Shown here: one piece after another, positions 1-10,070 of the stretch
Numbering within the stretch: position 1 is the first letter of the stretch
How the letters are laid out: each line of letters begins with the position of its first letter
Assembly: GCF_000227115.2 (NCBI RefSeq)
Contig: NC_016486.1
Location: 434,001 to 498,000 of the forward strand
Direction of reading: 5' to 3'
From: Naumovozyma dairenensis CBS 421
Taxonomy: Eukaryota > Ascomycota > Saccharomycetes > Saccharomycetales > Saccharomycetaceae
Length of the DNA: 64,000 bases
The notes under the pieces: generated by a model
What the model saw: only the letters and a program-made list of their open reading frames with translations
Told to the model about the DNA's origin: nothing
Database searches by the model: none
Translations under genes and position numbers: made by a program

Positions 1-1298
1 ATATTGTATACTGGGTTTGTCTTTTCTATTTTATTCAAGAAGGTATCTTGCAAGTAGAGTTTGTATTTCGATTGTAAATCCTTCACCAGACTTTTCTCAA
101 TCTTGTCTTTATAAGCAAAGTATTTCTTGACGGATAATTGAAGTTGAGGAATGTCTAAATTGTTCAATGTCATGTACCTCACATTCAATGTAATATCCAT
201 TATGAGAACAGAAATATAGATATCAGATAACTTTTCTTGTAAGTTACCCGAGAGTTCATTTCTCCAAAATTGTAAAACATGATTGATTAAATGGTCCCTT
301 TGTAAATCAGTAAATTTATCGAACAAGTTGATATATTGCATTGATTTTTCAAATAAAAATTGTAAAGCTTCCTTTTCAAGATCTCCATCAATGGTTTTAT
401 CACTTACCGCATAGTAACCTTTATGCTTATTAATGAAATGCTTACGTAAAGTGGTCATGGCAACATCAAAAATAGTTAATGCGATATCACCACGCAATGC
501 AGGATTCGTTTCTGTGTTCCCTAACATATTCATGTCAGCTTCAGGTAATTCATTTAACTTGTCTTTCATATTATCACCTGTCGAAGGTGCTTTAATAGTT
601 GAAGTTTCATTTCCATCTTCGTCTCCTTTGTTATCGTTTTCTTCATTTAGCATATCTAATTCTTGTTCTCTTTCTGATATCAAACCCATCACTTTCCTTC
701 TATTAATCAATTTTGTAATGAAATTCAATTCAAATTTAACGTATTCATACCATAATTTTGCTACATCTGGATTGAATCTTAGACCATTTTGGAAAACCGT
801 CCTACAACTTTTAAAGTTGGCATGCACTTCATATTCATATTTGGCACAACTAATCCAAATATCAACATTATTTGGATGTAATTTCAACACTTCATTATAG
901 ACATTATGAATCTTCTTATATGACGTCTTCGCACCTCTTGTCTTTAAAAAATTAAGGTACATGGCCCAAAATTTCAAATCATTGGGGAATTTATTAGTAC
1001 CTCTTTGATAGATAAATGTAATTCTTTGTTGAATAGACCAATCTGACAAACTATTAGATCTTGATGCTTGTAAGATTCTTTTGACACGTTTTTGACGTAA
1101 TTTATCCACATTAGTTTCATAGATAATATATTTCATATAGTCATTGATACTAGAACCTCTCGAATTTAGTCTATGTTCAAAATCAGTTCTTTTCTTTAGA
1201 ATCAATGAGACTTCATTCTTGGTGAAAAGGTTCTTTTCAACCAAATCATCCATTTCTGGAATACATTGTTCCAAATAGTATCTAGTTTTCGAGGACAT
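1..1298 (-). CDS. UTP6: U3 snoRNP / SSU processome protein Utp6 (3' end cut by window)
   Basis: Utp6 is a component of the UtpB module of the small-subunit processome, which works in the nucleolus on early pre-18S rRNA cleavage. The reverse-strand frame opens at an ATG (1296-1298) and reads without a stop to the window edge, about 432 codons; the S. cerevisiae protein is about 440 aa, so only a few C-terminal residues are missing. The N-terminus ([20 protein letters not shown]) and internal HAT-repeat segments such as [19 protein letters not shown] are nearly the same as yeast Utp6. A Ser-Ser at residues 2-3 differs slightly from yeast. It is divergent from RPS18, and its upstream region carries RRPE and PAC-like boxes typical of ribosome-biogenesis genes. 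Identity is very secure. Confidence 0.97.
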   Translation of the reverse strand, partial: MSSKTRYYLEQCIPEMDDLVEKNLFTKNEVSLILKKRTDFEHRLNSRGSSINDYMKYIIYETNVDKLRQKRVKRILQASRSNSLSDWSIQQRITFIYQRGTNKFPNDLKFWAMYLNFLKTRGAKTSYKKIHNVYNEVLKLHPNNVDIWISCAKYEYEVHANFKSCRTVFQNGLRFNPDVAKLWYEYVKFELNFITKLINRRKVMGLISEREQELDMLNEENDNKGDEDGNETSTIKAPSTGDNMKDKLNELPEADMNMLGNTETNPALRGDIALTIFDVAMTTLRKHFINKHKGYYAVSDKTIDGDLEKEALQFLFEKSMQYINLFDKFTDLQRDHLINHVLQFWRNELSGNLQEKLSDIYISVLIMDITLNVRYMTLNNLDIPQLQLSVKKYFAYKDKIEKSLVKDLQSKYKLYLQDTFLNKIEKTNPVYN

Positions 1299-1447
1299 TG
1301 CTTGCTTTGTGTAGTGCAAATATGGTCAATTGGTTGATACTATAACTCAAATAGAATGGCCTTTTTATACTGACTTTTGACCCAGTCTTCTACTACCGAA
1401 GTATCTAATTTTTGTACGTTATAGCAGCTTCCAAATTGAGATGAGAT

Positions 1448-1483
1448 GAGATGAGCTCTTCACCCATTTTTTTAAATTTTTCA
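1448..1483. promoter_or_regulatory. PAC-like and RRPE boxes upstream of UTP6
   Basis: GAGATGAGCT (1448-1457) differs by one base from the PAC consensus GCGATGAGMT, and AAATTTTTCA (1474-1483) matches the reverse complement of the RRPE consensus (TGAAAAWTTT). This close pairing is characteristic of ribosome-biogenesis promoters in yeasts. The boxes lie 150-185 bp upstream of the UTP6 start. GATGA repeats just before the PAC box extend it. Function is inferred from consensus matches. Confidence 0.6.
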
Positions 1484-1572
1484 CTTTTTTCTTATTTTTC
1501 CTGAATTCGGTAATTCTTCAATCTTTTCCTGAAGTGGGTTTAATGACTGTTATTAAACCTGTACATTCAGAC

Positions 1573-1584
1573 GCACCCAGACAT
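1573..1584 (+). promoter_or_regulatory. Rap1-like site upstream of RPS18
   Basis: GCACCCAGACAT fits the ribosomal-protein promoter form of the Rap1 site (ACACCCRNACAY) with one mismatch, about 330 bp upstream of the RPS18 start. A second, partial site (ACACCCATTAG on the reverse strand) lies at about 1709-1719. Paired Rap1 sites are usual in yeast ribosomal-protein promoters, so this is the expected control of RPS18. Confidence 0.5.
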
Positions 1585-1913
1585 ATTGTAAGATATGGAA
1601 TAATTTGGGAAAAAGAGTTAGAAAACCCGAGGTTTTTGGTTTGTTGGAGTCTGGAAAACGCGGAAGGAAAGAGAGACTAATTAACTACCTAGCTAGCGGA
1701 ACTCTACCTAATGGGTGTCAGACAGAGTATTCTCAATGATTGTTAGGCTCGCGCCAGGAGCCTGCATGTCCAAAGGGCGGTATGGAAAGACAGTATCACG
1801 CAGGAGCAGTGGAACATATTCATTAAAAGTAATAGGTTATAATAGATCTACTTGTAGAGATCTAGTAACTTTAGTACAAGTCCAAGTAAACTATCGCAAA
1901 ACACGGGTAAAAG

Positions 1914-2808
1914 ATGTCTTTAGTTGTCGCTGAACAAGGTTCTTTCCAACATATTTTACGGTATGTCCAAAACTATAATACATGAATAATGAACGCAATG
2001 AATACGACAAATTTATGACTATGCGAGATACATATCAATACAATGAGAAAATTATGATACTTAATGCTAGCAAATAATGCAAATCAACCGAAGCGAAGGA
2101 GAAGAGTTGAAACTCGGTACACCTGCTTGGTATCTGCCAAAAAAATACGACCATCCATGAGAACAAAATAAGCAAATTGAATAGACATAATAAAAATATT
2201 GAAGTCCTTCAGCTGGATACAAATGTAACAAGCACAATCCAATTTTTACATTAAATAAAGGTAAGAAATAACACTGAATACTAAAAGTCATAGAAAATTC
2301 ATAATTTTGCGCTATTAAAGAAAACAATAAACAAAGCAAGTAATACTAACAAATGTTCCTATATTTTTTTATTTTCTCAATTATGAAAATATAAGAATAC
2401 CATGTTATAAATAGTTTGTTGAACACTAACGTCGATGGTAACATCAAGATCGTTTACGCCTTAACCACCATTAAGGGTGTTGGTCGTCGTTACTCCAACT
2501 TAGTCTGTAAGAAGGCTGATGTTGATTTACACAAGAGAGCTGGTGAATTGACTCAAGAAGAATTAGAAAGAATTGTTCAAATCATGCAAAACCCAACTCA
2601 TTACAAGATCCCAGCCTGGTTCTTGAACCGTCAAAAGGATATCACTGACGGTAAGGATTACCACTCTTTGGCTAACAATGTCGAATCTAAATTGAGAGAC
2701 GATTTGGAAAGATTAAAGAAGATCAGAGCTCACAGAGGTATTAGACATTTCTGGGGTTTACGTGTTAGAGGTCAACATACCAAGACCACTGGTAGAAGAA
2801 GAGGTTAA
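1914..2808 (+). CDS. RPS18: 40S ribosomal protein S18 (uS13), two exons
   Basis: uS13 is a small-subunit head protein that contacts 25S and tRNA bridging regions. Exon 1 is 1914-1960 ([15 protein letters not shown] plus two bases of an Arg codon); exon 2 is 2415-2808 and begins by completing CG|T, giving RLLNTNVDG. The joined protein is 146 aa, the normal length, and matches yeast Rps18 almost residue for residue, ending TKTTGRRRG. The 454-nt intron starts GTATGT (1961-1966), has the branch site TACTAAC (2344-2350) and ends ATAG (2411-2414). Codon choice is strongly biased (AGA, GGT, TTG, AAG), as in highly expressed yeast genes. A continuous open frame from 2416 is only exon 2; there is no ATG there. 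Confidence 0.97.
1961..2414 (+). other. Spliceosomal intron of RPS18
   Basis: Donor GTATGT at 1961, perfect branch box TACTAAC at 2344-2350 (branch A 2349), acceptor AG at 2413-2414, about 65 nt after the branch point. The intron interrupts the codon for Arg-16 after its second base, the same position as in yeast RPS18 genes. No snoRNA with C/D or H/ACA boxes was recognised inside it. Confidence 0.95.
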
Positions 2809-3298
2809 ATAAAGTTAATTAGATGTTAATTTGAAAAAAATATCCATTGTACATTTGTCTCATTTTCCCCTTATAACTTTATAATTTACTTACTCCCTTT
2901 AAGAATCAAAAAATATAATATTAAAATCTTACCATCTTTTATTAAACAGATTAGAGAAAGTAGTTCAAAAAAAGAGTATTCATCACATTAACAAATTCCA
3001 TAGAAACTGTGTAAATTATTTCATTATAGAGAATTGAATCAGTAATACAGAACATGTCGTCCTGCCTCATCAACCTACATATACTCTTCAACTCTAATTC
3101 ATTGTATTGTAATGTCACAATTATATATATATATATATACCATTACGTGCGATTTGCTTACTTGAGAGAATTTCACCTTAGAACGGCTGCGTGAATTTCC
3201 TTGTGCATAAAGGGATACGAATAAACATCGATATACAACTAATGCTCAATCATAAAGCATAAGAGATAGAGAACTAGCTGACTACGTTGAAGCCATCG
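2809..3298. other. Spacer between RPS18 and PPN1; YHP1 absent
   Basis: This 490-bp AT-rich spacer has a TA dinucleotide tract at about 3122-3139 and no coding-like segment on either strand. In S. cerevisiae the homeobox repressor gene YHP1 lies between these two genes on the reverse strand; nothing resembling a homeodomain remains here. Confidence 0.7.
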
Positions 3299-5281
3299 AT
3301 GATAATCCTTGAGGACCGTATATGTCCAGGGGACATCAACAGGAGGAAACATCTTAAAAAGATCCTCGGAATAACAGCGATATTTATAGTATTTATATTG
3401 TATTCCCTTCAGGATGTCTTCCTTCCAAAAAACAATATTCCTAATGAGCTACCTTCAGATGATTCAAAGCTCTTACAGGTAGCATCAATAGATCCTAAGG
3501 AAGAACTCCTGAAGTTGGGACTTTCAATTAAAGATCCTGTCAAGATATTCGACCCTAGAATAGGTAAAGAAAGATTACTATATGGGAGGTTCCTTCACAT
3601 TACAGATATTCATCCCGATCGATTATATAAAGAAGGTTCATCGATAGATTATGTTTGTCATGGCAAAGAACCTAGTAAGAAGAGGGATTATGCACCAAAA
3701 TTCGGAAAAGCAATGGCTGGTTGTGATTCACCGGTAGATTTAATGGACCATACACTTCGTTGGATTGGTGAACATCTAAAGGATAAGATTGATTTTGTTA
3801 TATGGACGGGTGATAATATTAGACACGATAACGATCGTAAAAATCCTAGAACAGAATTTCAAATTTTTGAGATGAATGAGATTGTTGCAGGAAAGTTCCA
3901 AGCTTTATTTGGGAACCAAAATACGGAAGATCCAAGAGATTTCGACGTTGATATAATTCCGAGTCTTGGGAATAATGATGTGTTCCCTCATAATTTGTTT
4001 GCCATGGGTCCTACTTTACAAACAAGAGAGCTTTATAGGATATGGAGCAATTTTGTTCCTCAAGAACAGAAGAGAATATTTTCTAGGTCAGCATCATTCT
4101 TGACGGAGGTCATTCCAGGTAAATTGGCGGTTTTATCTATCAATACACTTTATCTTTTTAAGGCAAACCCATTAGTCGATAATTGCAATTCTAGGAAACA
4201 ACCTGGATACCAATCTTTGATATGGCTAGGGTATATATTAGATGAAATAAGAGCGAGAGGAATGAAAGTTTGGTTAAGCGGACATGTACCTCCAATAGAA
4301 AAGAATTTTGATTCAAGCTGTTTTCATAAATTCACTCTATGGACGTACGAATATAGGGATATCATAATAGGTGGGCTTTATGGCCACATGAATATGGACC
4401 ATTTTATACCGGTAGACGGTAAAAAAGCTAGGAAAGCATTGACAAGACAAGTAGAGGAAAGTCATAAGTTTGGACAAGATGAAGAGGATCAATTTGATGA
4501 ACTGTTCTTACAAAGTGCCGATGCAGCAAGTGAAGTACATTTGATGGGTGCTAGTCCAGTAGGGAAGGAAACATACATGAAATCAGTCCGTAAAACTATA
4601 TACCAGAAAATACATGACAAATTGGAAGAAATAGTAGATAATATTGAAATTGGTAAGAAGAGGAAAAAAAAGAAAACGACAAAACCAAAAACCCTCGACG
4701 AGCTTTCCGAAAGGTACTCAATAGTAAATATTGGTGGTTCAATTGTTCCAACATTCAACCCAGGTTTTCGGGTTTGGGAATATAACATTACTGGATTGGA
4801 ACAAGGAACTCAAATACAACAATTTAAGCCATGGAATGAGTTCTTCGAGGATTTAGAGAAAAAATTACAAACTGAATTTCTGGACGAAGTAGCGATCGAA
4901 GGAGTTGAATCTAACAAGGTGAGAAGGCCTGACAAGACGATTCCTAAAAAGAAACCCGAATCAATACCATTGGGGCCCGCATACGAACCCCAGTTATTTT
5001 CTCCTACGAAATTTGTCCAGTATTTTGCAGATCTAAAAGAAATCAATGATGAGTATTATGGAAAAACAGATTCTGGCAATGATAATTCCAAAGCGGCTAA
5101 AGAAGCGTTTAAATTCCAAGTTGAATATACTTCTGAAGATAAACCGTATCCGATGGAATCACTTTTGGTAAAAGATTTCTTAAAACTAGCATCAGATCTT
5201 ACCCAAGACAATAAGTTATGGGAAATTTTTAAAGAGAGAGCATTTATTTCCTCTGGGTACGACGAAGACAAGAATGGATAG
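3299..5281 (+). CDS. PPN1: Vacuolar endopolyphosphatase Ppn1
   Basis: Ppn1 cleaves long inorganic polyphosphate chains in the vacuole. The first ATG in the frame is at 3299, giving about 660 aa, close to the 674 aa of S. cerevisiae. Residues about 19-40 form a single signal-anchor segment (ILGITAIFIVFILYSL), fitting a type II membrane protein processed in the vacuole. The calcineurin-like metallophosphatase motifs are complete: HITDIHPD, WTGDNIRHDND, SLGNNDVFPHN, LSGHVPP and YGHMNMDHF. A basic and acidic insert (KKRKKKKTTKPK) precedes the conserved ERYSIVNIGGS block. The C-terminal GYDEDKNG ends at TAG 5279-5281. Promoter Pho4 sites were not obvious. Identity is very secure. Confidence 0.96.
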   Translation: MIILEDRICPGDINRRKHLKKILGITAIFIVFILYSLQDVFLPKNNIPNELPSDDSKLLQVASIDPKEELLKLGLSIKDPVKIFDPRIGKERLLYGRFLHITDIHPDRLYKEGSSIDYVCHGKEPSKKRDYAPKFGKAMAGCDSPVDLMDHTLRWIGEHLKDKIDFVIWTGDNIRHDNDRKNPRTEFQIFEMNEIVAGKFQALFGNQNTEDPRDFDVDIIPSLGNNDVFPHNLFAMGPTLQTRELYRIWSNFVPQEQKRIFSRSASFLTEVIPGKLAVLSINTLYLFKANPLVDNCNSRKQPGYQSLIWLGYILDEIRARGMKVWLSGHVPPIEKNFDSSCFHKFTLWTYEYRDIIIGGLYGHMNMDHFIPVDGKKARKALTRQVEESHKFGQDEEDQFDELFLQSADAASEVHLMGASPVGKETYMKSVRKTIYQKIHDKLEEIVDNIEIGKKRKKKKTTKPKTLDELSERYSIVNIGGSIVPTFNPGFRVWEYNITGLEQGTQIQQFKPWNEFFEDLEKKLQTEFLDEVAIEGVESNKVRRPDKTIPKKKPESIPLGPAYEPQLFSPTKFVQYFADLKEINDEYYGKTDSGNDNSKAAKEAFKFQVEYTSEDKPYPMESLLVKDFLKLASDLTQDNKLWEIFKERAFISSGYDEDKNG

Positions 5282-5408
5282 TAAGGTACTTCTCTGTTTT
5301 AGACTACATAAAATATTCCCGCACACACACATAGCATAAAGACTTCATGTAATTTCATTATCTATATAAACATTGTTCTTTTAAAAAGCATTATATACGA
5401 CACTTTTA

Positions 5409-5999
5409 TTATTTGTTAGCTTCACTAAAGTATTCCTTGGAGGCATCTACATCCGGTTTAATAGTAGCAGAACCTGGAGTCCAATTACAAGGTAAGACAG
5501 TACCATTTTTATCAGTCCAGTTGAACCCCTCGACCAATCTTAAAGCTTCTTCCACATTTCTACCTACGGATAAATCGTTAATAGTAATATGTCTAATTTT
5601 ACCTAGTGGATCAATAATGAATAGACCTCTTAAAGCAATACCTTCTTCTTCAATCAATACACCGTAATCTCTTGATAAAGAATGATTTGTATCAGCGAGC
5701 AATGGGATATTGACTGGACCTAGACCACCTTCACTTCTTGGGACGTTAGTCCATGCCAAGAGGGAATATTCAGAATCAGTTGAAGCGAATAAAAGTTGAG
5801 CATTTTGTTCTTCGAATCTTTTAGAAGCGTCAGAAAAGGCAACAATTTCAGTTGGGCATACGAAACTGAAGGCTAATGGGACGAATGCTAAGACAACATA
5901 TTTACCTTTGTATTGTTCTAAGGAAATTTCTTCGAAGATACCATCGACGACGGCAGTTTTCTTGAAAGTTGGAGCTTGTTTTTGAACTTGTGCGACCAT
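5409..5999 (-). CDS. TSA2: Typical 2-Cys peroxiredoxin (thioredoxin peroxidase, Tsa type)
   Basis: It reduces hydrogen peroxide and alkyl hydroperoxides with thioredoxin as donor, in the cytosol. The first ATG of the frame is at 5999, giving 196 aa, the normal length; upstream in-frame codons include no ATG. The peroxidatic cysteine is C48 (FSFVCPTE) and the resolving cysteine sits in VLPCNWTPG near residue 171. GGLG and the C-terminal YF motif (EYFSEANK) are present, the pair that makes eukaryotic 2-Cys enzymes sensitive to hyperoxidation. Gene order matches the TSA2 locus (YDR453C), although sequence alone does not separate TSA1 from TSA2. Codon bias is strong. The residue before FVCPTE is Ser where yeast Tsa1 has Thr. 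Confidence 0.93.
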   Translation of the reverse strand: MVAQVQKQAPTFKKTAVVDGIFEEISLEQYKGKYVVLAFVPLAFSFVCPTEIVAFSDASKRFEEQNAQLLFASTDSEYSLLAWTNVPRSEGGLGPVNIPLLADTNHSLSRDYGVLIEEEGIALRGLFIIDPLGKIRHITINDLSVGRNVEEALRLVEGFNWTDKNGTVLPCNWTPGSATIKPDVDASKEYFSEANK

Positions 6000-6636
6000 T
6001 TTTTTTTGTTTTATTTTTGTATTTGATATTCCCGTTTGGATATTTATTTTCTTGATTTCATGCTTCAGCAATTGTAAGGGAGAAAGGATTATGAATTGTT
6101 TGAGTGATTTCACTGAGGCTTTTATATGTTGACTTTATTGACATTTACATGAAAAAAGGAAAATGGAAATTCAGGAACAATTTTTCTCGAAGATCCAGGC
6201 CCCCCTAATAATAATAATAGGCACTGCCTCCCACGCGGTGGAGTCTATGCCGCCGCCCTTTGTAATATCTTTCTGGCCCGCCAAAGTTTTTCCGAAAGCT
6301 TACTAACCCGGGCTTACGTACTGTCAAGGTATTATTATAGTGCAAGTATTCCACCAAATAGAGCAGAATTGAACTGTGTATTAAAGACTATGTATAGACT
6401 AAGGTATGGCCTGCGTATGTAAGCCGTACCAGTCATTATCTTGGAATGATCTAGACCTTGGTACACTTAACTCTATATGATCTCATTATGTTGTAATTCA
6501 CTCCAACAGTATCATTACATAATAAGAGAGAGGTGTAATATAGAAAATTGACTTTATGAGTATTTTATACTTTTTTATTAGCATATCTATGGAGTGTTAT
6601 TATTACTATTTTTTACAAATTTTGTTTTTTCGCATC
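6000..6636. other. Promoter region of the peroxiredoxin gene
   Basis: The 637 bp between the TSA start and the GUK1 stop hold a GC-richer patch at 6195-6320 with a CCCCT stress-element core (6202-6206) and a Yap1-type site. A repeat of AAT triplets lies at 6207-6219. No gene is seen. Confidence 0.6.
6300..6306 (+). promoter_or_regulatory. Yap1-type site upstream of TSA
   Basis: TTACTAA is the exact Yap1 response element; it lies 300 bp upstream of the peroxiredoxin start. A related TTACGTA is close by at 6314-6320. Yeast TSA genes are known to be induced by Yap1 with Skn7 during peroxide stress, so the match is in the expected place. Confidence 0.6.
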
Positions 6637-7197
6637 TTAGTTACCGAAAATAAAGTCCTTCAACTCAGCATAAGCCTTATCTAGATCATCATTGACAATA
6701 ATTTTATCATGTGCACCTGTGTTAGCATATTCCATTTCAGCGGTAGCAGCAGATAATCTCTTATTCAAAGATTCTTCAGTTTCAGTACCTCTACCTTCCA
6801 ATCTTTTCCTTAAATCATCAATAGATGGTGGAGCAATAAACAAATATCTAGCATTCAAATCAGTTTTATCTTTGACAGATTTAACACCTTGCATATCAAT
6901 ATCCAAGATACAAGTCTTACCAGAAGAACTAACTTCTTTAACGGAATCGACAGTGGTACCGTAATAATTACCAGAAAATTGAGCCCATTCAATAAATTTA
7001 TTAGCATCAATCATTTGTTTGAATTCTTCAACAGTGGCAAAATTATAATCTTTACCATGAACTTCACCTTCTCTTGGGTTCCTTGTGGTAGAAGATACAC
7101 TGAATCCAAATGTGTCTGGATATTCTTGAAACAATTTTTTCAATAATGTGGATTTACCAGCACCACTGGGACCTGAGATAACGATTGGGCGAGACAT
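6637..7197 (-). CDS. GUK1: Guanylate kinase
   Basis: It converts GMP to GDP with ATP and is essential for GTP supply and for GDP-mannose metabolism. The protein is 186 aa, one short of the S. cerevisiae enzyme. The P-loop is GPSGAGKST at residues 8-16, followed by the GMP-binding region [20 protein letters not shown] and GNYYGT, and the lid with [17 protein letters not shown]. The ATG at 7195-7197 is the only reasonable start. It lies in the YDR454C position and is encoded on the same strand as the peroxiredoxin gene. Length and motifs are intact. Confidence 0.97.
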   Translation of the reverse strand: MSRPIVISGPSGAGKSTLLKKLFQEYPDTFGFSVSSTTRNPREGEVHGKDYNFATVEEFKQMIDANKFIEWAQFSGNYYGTTVDSVKEVSSSGKTCILDIDMQGVKSVKDKTDLNARYLFIAPPSIDDLRKRLEGRGTETEESLNKRLSAATAEMEYANTGAHDKIIVNDDLDKAYAELKDFIFGN

Positions 7198-8105
7198 TTA
7201 TCCGATTGCTGAACTAGTTATTGTGCTCAATTTTACAGGCTAGTCGTAAATACAAATAGCTTAATTAATGCAGAGAATAACGGTTTTAGGTGGATCTGGA
7301 TCTTTTTTCTTTTTCGAAGATTTAAACGTAATAAATAAATAACAAGCTGTTTACATCGGAAAAAGAACGATTTTTTTTTTTGACGCGTCTATGTTTAACT
7401 GCGGTAATGTCTTTACAAGAGGAAGGAAAAAAACACTGTTGTACTATATCTATAAAGAACAAATAACGAACTATAAACATACATATACACCGGTCAGTAC
7501 ATATGTACGTAATTTATAATTTTGTAGTTCAAAATAAATAAATGGATGTAAGAGTGATGTTTCCTGTGGTGGATAAGAAGCATATACCATAAAAAGAGCG
7601 ATGATAGCGCCCTTTACAATGACCATGACAATATGTCAAACAATTTTGTCAAGATGTTAGTTGGAAACAACTTGTGTGAGCGTTATACAACAATATGCCA
7701 TCATAACTGTATTGTGGAATCCAAATTTTCTCATTCTAGGTTTCTTGTCACTATCTATTATGTGTATGTATATATGTAATCTTCGCTGTCTATCTGTTTT
7801 TGATATTTGGCCACGTGACCTTTCTCTGGTTCTGTACATTTGGAATATTCTTTTAAGGAAAAGGACAGACCAAGGGACAGTTTAAGTAAGTAAGTAAGTA
7901 AGTAACTAGAAGTCTACGTACGTTATTTTATTAGGTTCAGTAAGAAGGACAACTTAACCTGTAATAACCGCCCAACAACCAATTCTAGGAGAAACTCACC
8001 ATTGTAGCATACTTTAACTGAAAATAAATTAATAATTTGCTACCTACTATATTGTATAATATACAAATCAGCTGAAGAAATAATTTAAAGTTATAGATAT
8101 AGACA
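7198..8105. other. Divergent promoter region GUK1 / NHX1
   Basis: 908 bp without a convincing gene. It holds a T tract at 7371-7380, an E-box at 7812-7819 and five tandem TAAG units at about 7884-7904. Short ORFs on both strands here lack coding character. Confidence 0.6.
7812..7819 (-). promoter_or_regulatory. E-box GTCACGTG (Cbf1/Pho4 type)
   Basis: The reverse strand reads GTCACGTG, an exact fit to the RTCACRTG motif bound by Cbf1 and compatible with Pho4. It lies about 290 bp upstream of NHX1 and about 615 bp upstream of GUK1. No CDEIII-like element is nearby, so it is read as a promoter site and not a centromere. Confidence 0.45.
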
Positions 8106-10070
8106 ATGAGTACGAAATTCCTATTGAGTCTGAGTCTGAGAATTGCATGGTCTCTAGCCAAGACCGTGACGTCTACTAATGATGACGATGATGAACTTTT
8201 ACCTGTACCAGATGGACCCGAATTAGATGACCCGATATCATCGGAACCTTTCGATGAAGTTAGTCCCGTAGTGGAAGAAATGTTTTCATCATGGGCTTTA
8301 TTCATTATGTTGTTCTTATTAATTTCAGCATTGTGGTCCAGTTATTATCTAACACAAAGGAAAATTAGAGCTGTCCATGAAACTGTTCTTTCTATATTCT
8401 ATGGTATGGTCGTAGGACTTATAATTAGATTATCTCCTGGTAATTATATTCAAGATACTGTGACTTTTAACTCTTCTTATTTTTTTAATGTTTTACTACC
8501 TCCTATCATTTTAAATTCAGGATACGAATTGAATCAAGAGAACTTTTTCAATAATATGGTTTCCATATTAACATTTGCCATACCTGGTACTTTCATATCT
8601 GCATGTGTATTAGGTACAATCGTCTATCTTTGGACTGCATTAGGCCTGGAAAGTGTACATATTTCATTCGTCGATGCATTATCTGTCGGTGCAACATTAT
8701 CTGCAACAGATCCAGTCACAATCTTATCAATATTCAATGCATATCAAGTGGATCCTAAATTATATACTATCATCTTTGGTGAATCATTATTGAATGACGC
8801 TATTTCTATTGTTATGTTTGAAACATGTCAAAAATTCCATGGACAACCAGCAAAATTTTCCTCATTATTTGAAGGTATTGGATTATTCATGATGACATTC
8901 ATGGTTTCTTTATTAATTGGTGTAGTCATTGGTATAGTAGTCGCATTATTATTGAAACATACACATATTAGAAGATATCCACAAATTGAAAGCTGTATAA
9001 TCTTACTTATAGCATATGAATCATACTTTTTCTCAAACGGATGCCATATGTCAGGTATCGTGTCATTATTATTCTGTGGTATCACTTTAAAACATTATGC
9101 CTACTATAATATGTCAAGAAGAACTCAAATTACTGTGAAATATATATTCCAACTATTAGCACGATTATCAGAGAACTTCATATTCATTTATTTAGGATTG
9201 GAACTTTTCACTGAAGTAGAATTGGTTTATAAACCTTTATTGATTATTGTGACAGCTATATCCATTTGTGTTGCACGTTGGTGTGCTGTTTTCCCATTAT
9301 CTCGTTTCGTGAATTGGATTTATAGAATGAAAACTTTGAGATCAATGAGTGGAACCATGGGCGATAGAATGTCTGTTCCAGAGGAAATACCATATAATTA
9401 TCAAATGATGACATTTTGGGCAGGTTTACGTGGTGCCGTTGGTGTTGCATTGGCCCTAGGGTTACAAGGTGAATATAAATTTACTCTTTTAGCTACTGTA
9501 TTAGTGGTAGTCGTTTTGACTGTTATTGTATTTGGTGGTACTACAGCAGGTATGTTAGAAGTTTTAAAGATCAAGACGGGATGCGTTACAGAAAATGATA
9601 GTGATGACGAATTCGACATTGAGGCACCCATGCCAATACCATACCCTGTTACAAATAGTCTTCAGGCATCTCCTTTATTAGCTGGTACATATTCTGATAA
9701 TAATTCAGCAGAAATATCAGTGGAGAATGTAGCCATGGACAATGATGCTGGAAATGGGAAATCTCTTCCCACAGGTAGTATATCTTCACCATTTAGATTA
9801 CAAGACGCATCGCATGTAGGGAGTGCATTCGATTTTGATACTAGAGATAATGATAGAGGTAATAATAACAGTTCAAGAGCAACACCAGAGGACTCTAATA
9901 TCAATAAACCATTGAGAGATAAATTGGGGAATTTATTCAAATCTGACTCACAATGGTTCCAAGATTTCGATGAGCATGTCCTGAAACCAGTATTTTTAGA
10001 TAATACCAATTCACCACAAGGTGATTCATCAACTAATATACCTTCTGAACTAGGAAATAGAAGAAGATAA
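8106..10070 (+). CDS. NHX1: Endosomal Na+(K+)/H+ exchanger Nhx1
   Basis: Nhx1 exchanges luminal protons for Na+ or K+ at the late endosome/prevacuolar compartment and is needed for vacuolar sorting and salt tolerance. The 654-aa product has a hydrophobic N-terminus, an acidic luminal stretch (DDDDELLPVPDGPELDDP) and about 11-12 membrane helices. Signature segments are FFNVLLPPIILNSGYELN, LSATDPVTILSIFNAY, GESLLNDAISIVMFETC and FWAGLRGAVGVALALG. The cytosolic tail ends with a conserved block (SDSQWFQDFDEHVLKPVF) shared with S. cerevisiae Nhx1 (633 aa). Start ATG 8106 gives an N-terminus comparable to yeast. Identity is very secure. Confidence 0.97.
   Translation: MSTKFLLSLSLRIAWSLAKTVTSTNDDDDELLPVPDGPELDDPISSEPFDEVSPVVEEMFSSWALFIMLFLLISALWSSYYLTQRKIRAVHETVLSIFYGMVVGLIIRLSPGNYIQDTVTFNSSYFFNVLLPPIILNSGYELNQENFFNNMVSILTFAIPGTFISACVLGTIVYLWTALGLESVHISFVDALSVGATLSATDPVTILSIFNAYQVDPKLYTIIFGESLLNDAISIVMFETCQKFHGQPAKFSSLFEGIGLFMMTFMVSLLIGVVIGIVVALLLKHTHIRRYPQIESCIILLIAYESYFFSNGCHMSGIVSLLFCGITLKHYAYYNMSRRTQITVKYIFQLLARLSENFIFIYLGLELFTEVELVYKPLLIIVTAISICVARWCAVFPLSRFVNWIYRMKTLRSMSGTMGDRMSVPEEIPYNYQMMTFWAGLRGAVGVALALGLQGEYKFTLLATVLVVVVLTVIVFGGTTAGMLEVLKIKTGCVTENDSDDEFDIEAPMPIPYPVTNSLQASPLLAGTYSDNNSAEISVENVAMDNDAGNGKSLPTGSISSPFRLQDASHVGSAFDFDTRDNDRGNNNSSRATPEDSNINKPLRDKLGNLFKSDSQWFQDFDEHVLKPVFLDNTNSPQGDSSTNIPSELGNRRR

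Noticed and set aside
1715..1933. 72-codon ORF overlapping RPS18 exon 1
   Set aside because: It is out of frame with exon 1, lies in the promoter, and has no coding similarity.
5409..6113. Longer peroxiredoxin with a 38-residue N-terminal extension
   Set aside because: The extension begins with GTG and contains no ATG; the family starts at the Met of 5999.
6290..6300. TTTTTCCGAAAGCT as a centromere CDEIII core
   Set aside because: The flanking consensus is missing, no CDEI or AT-rich CDEII accompanies it, and it lies in the peroxiredoxin promoter.
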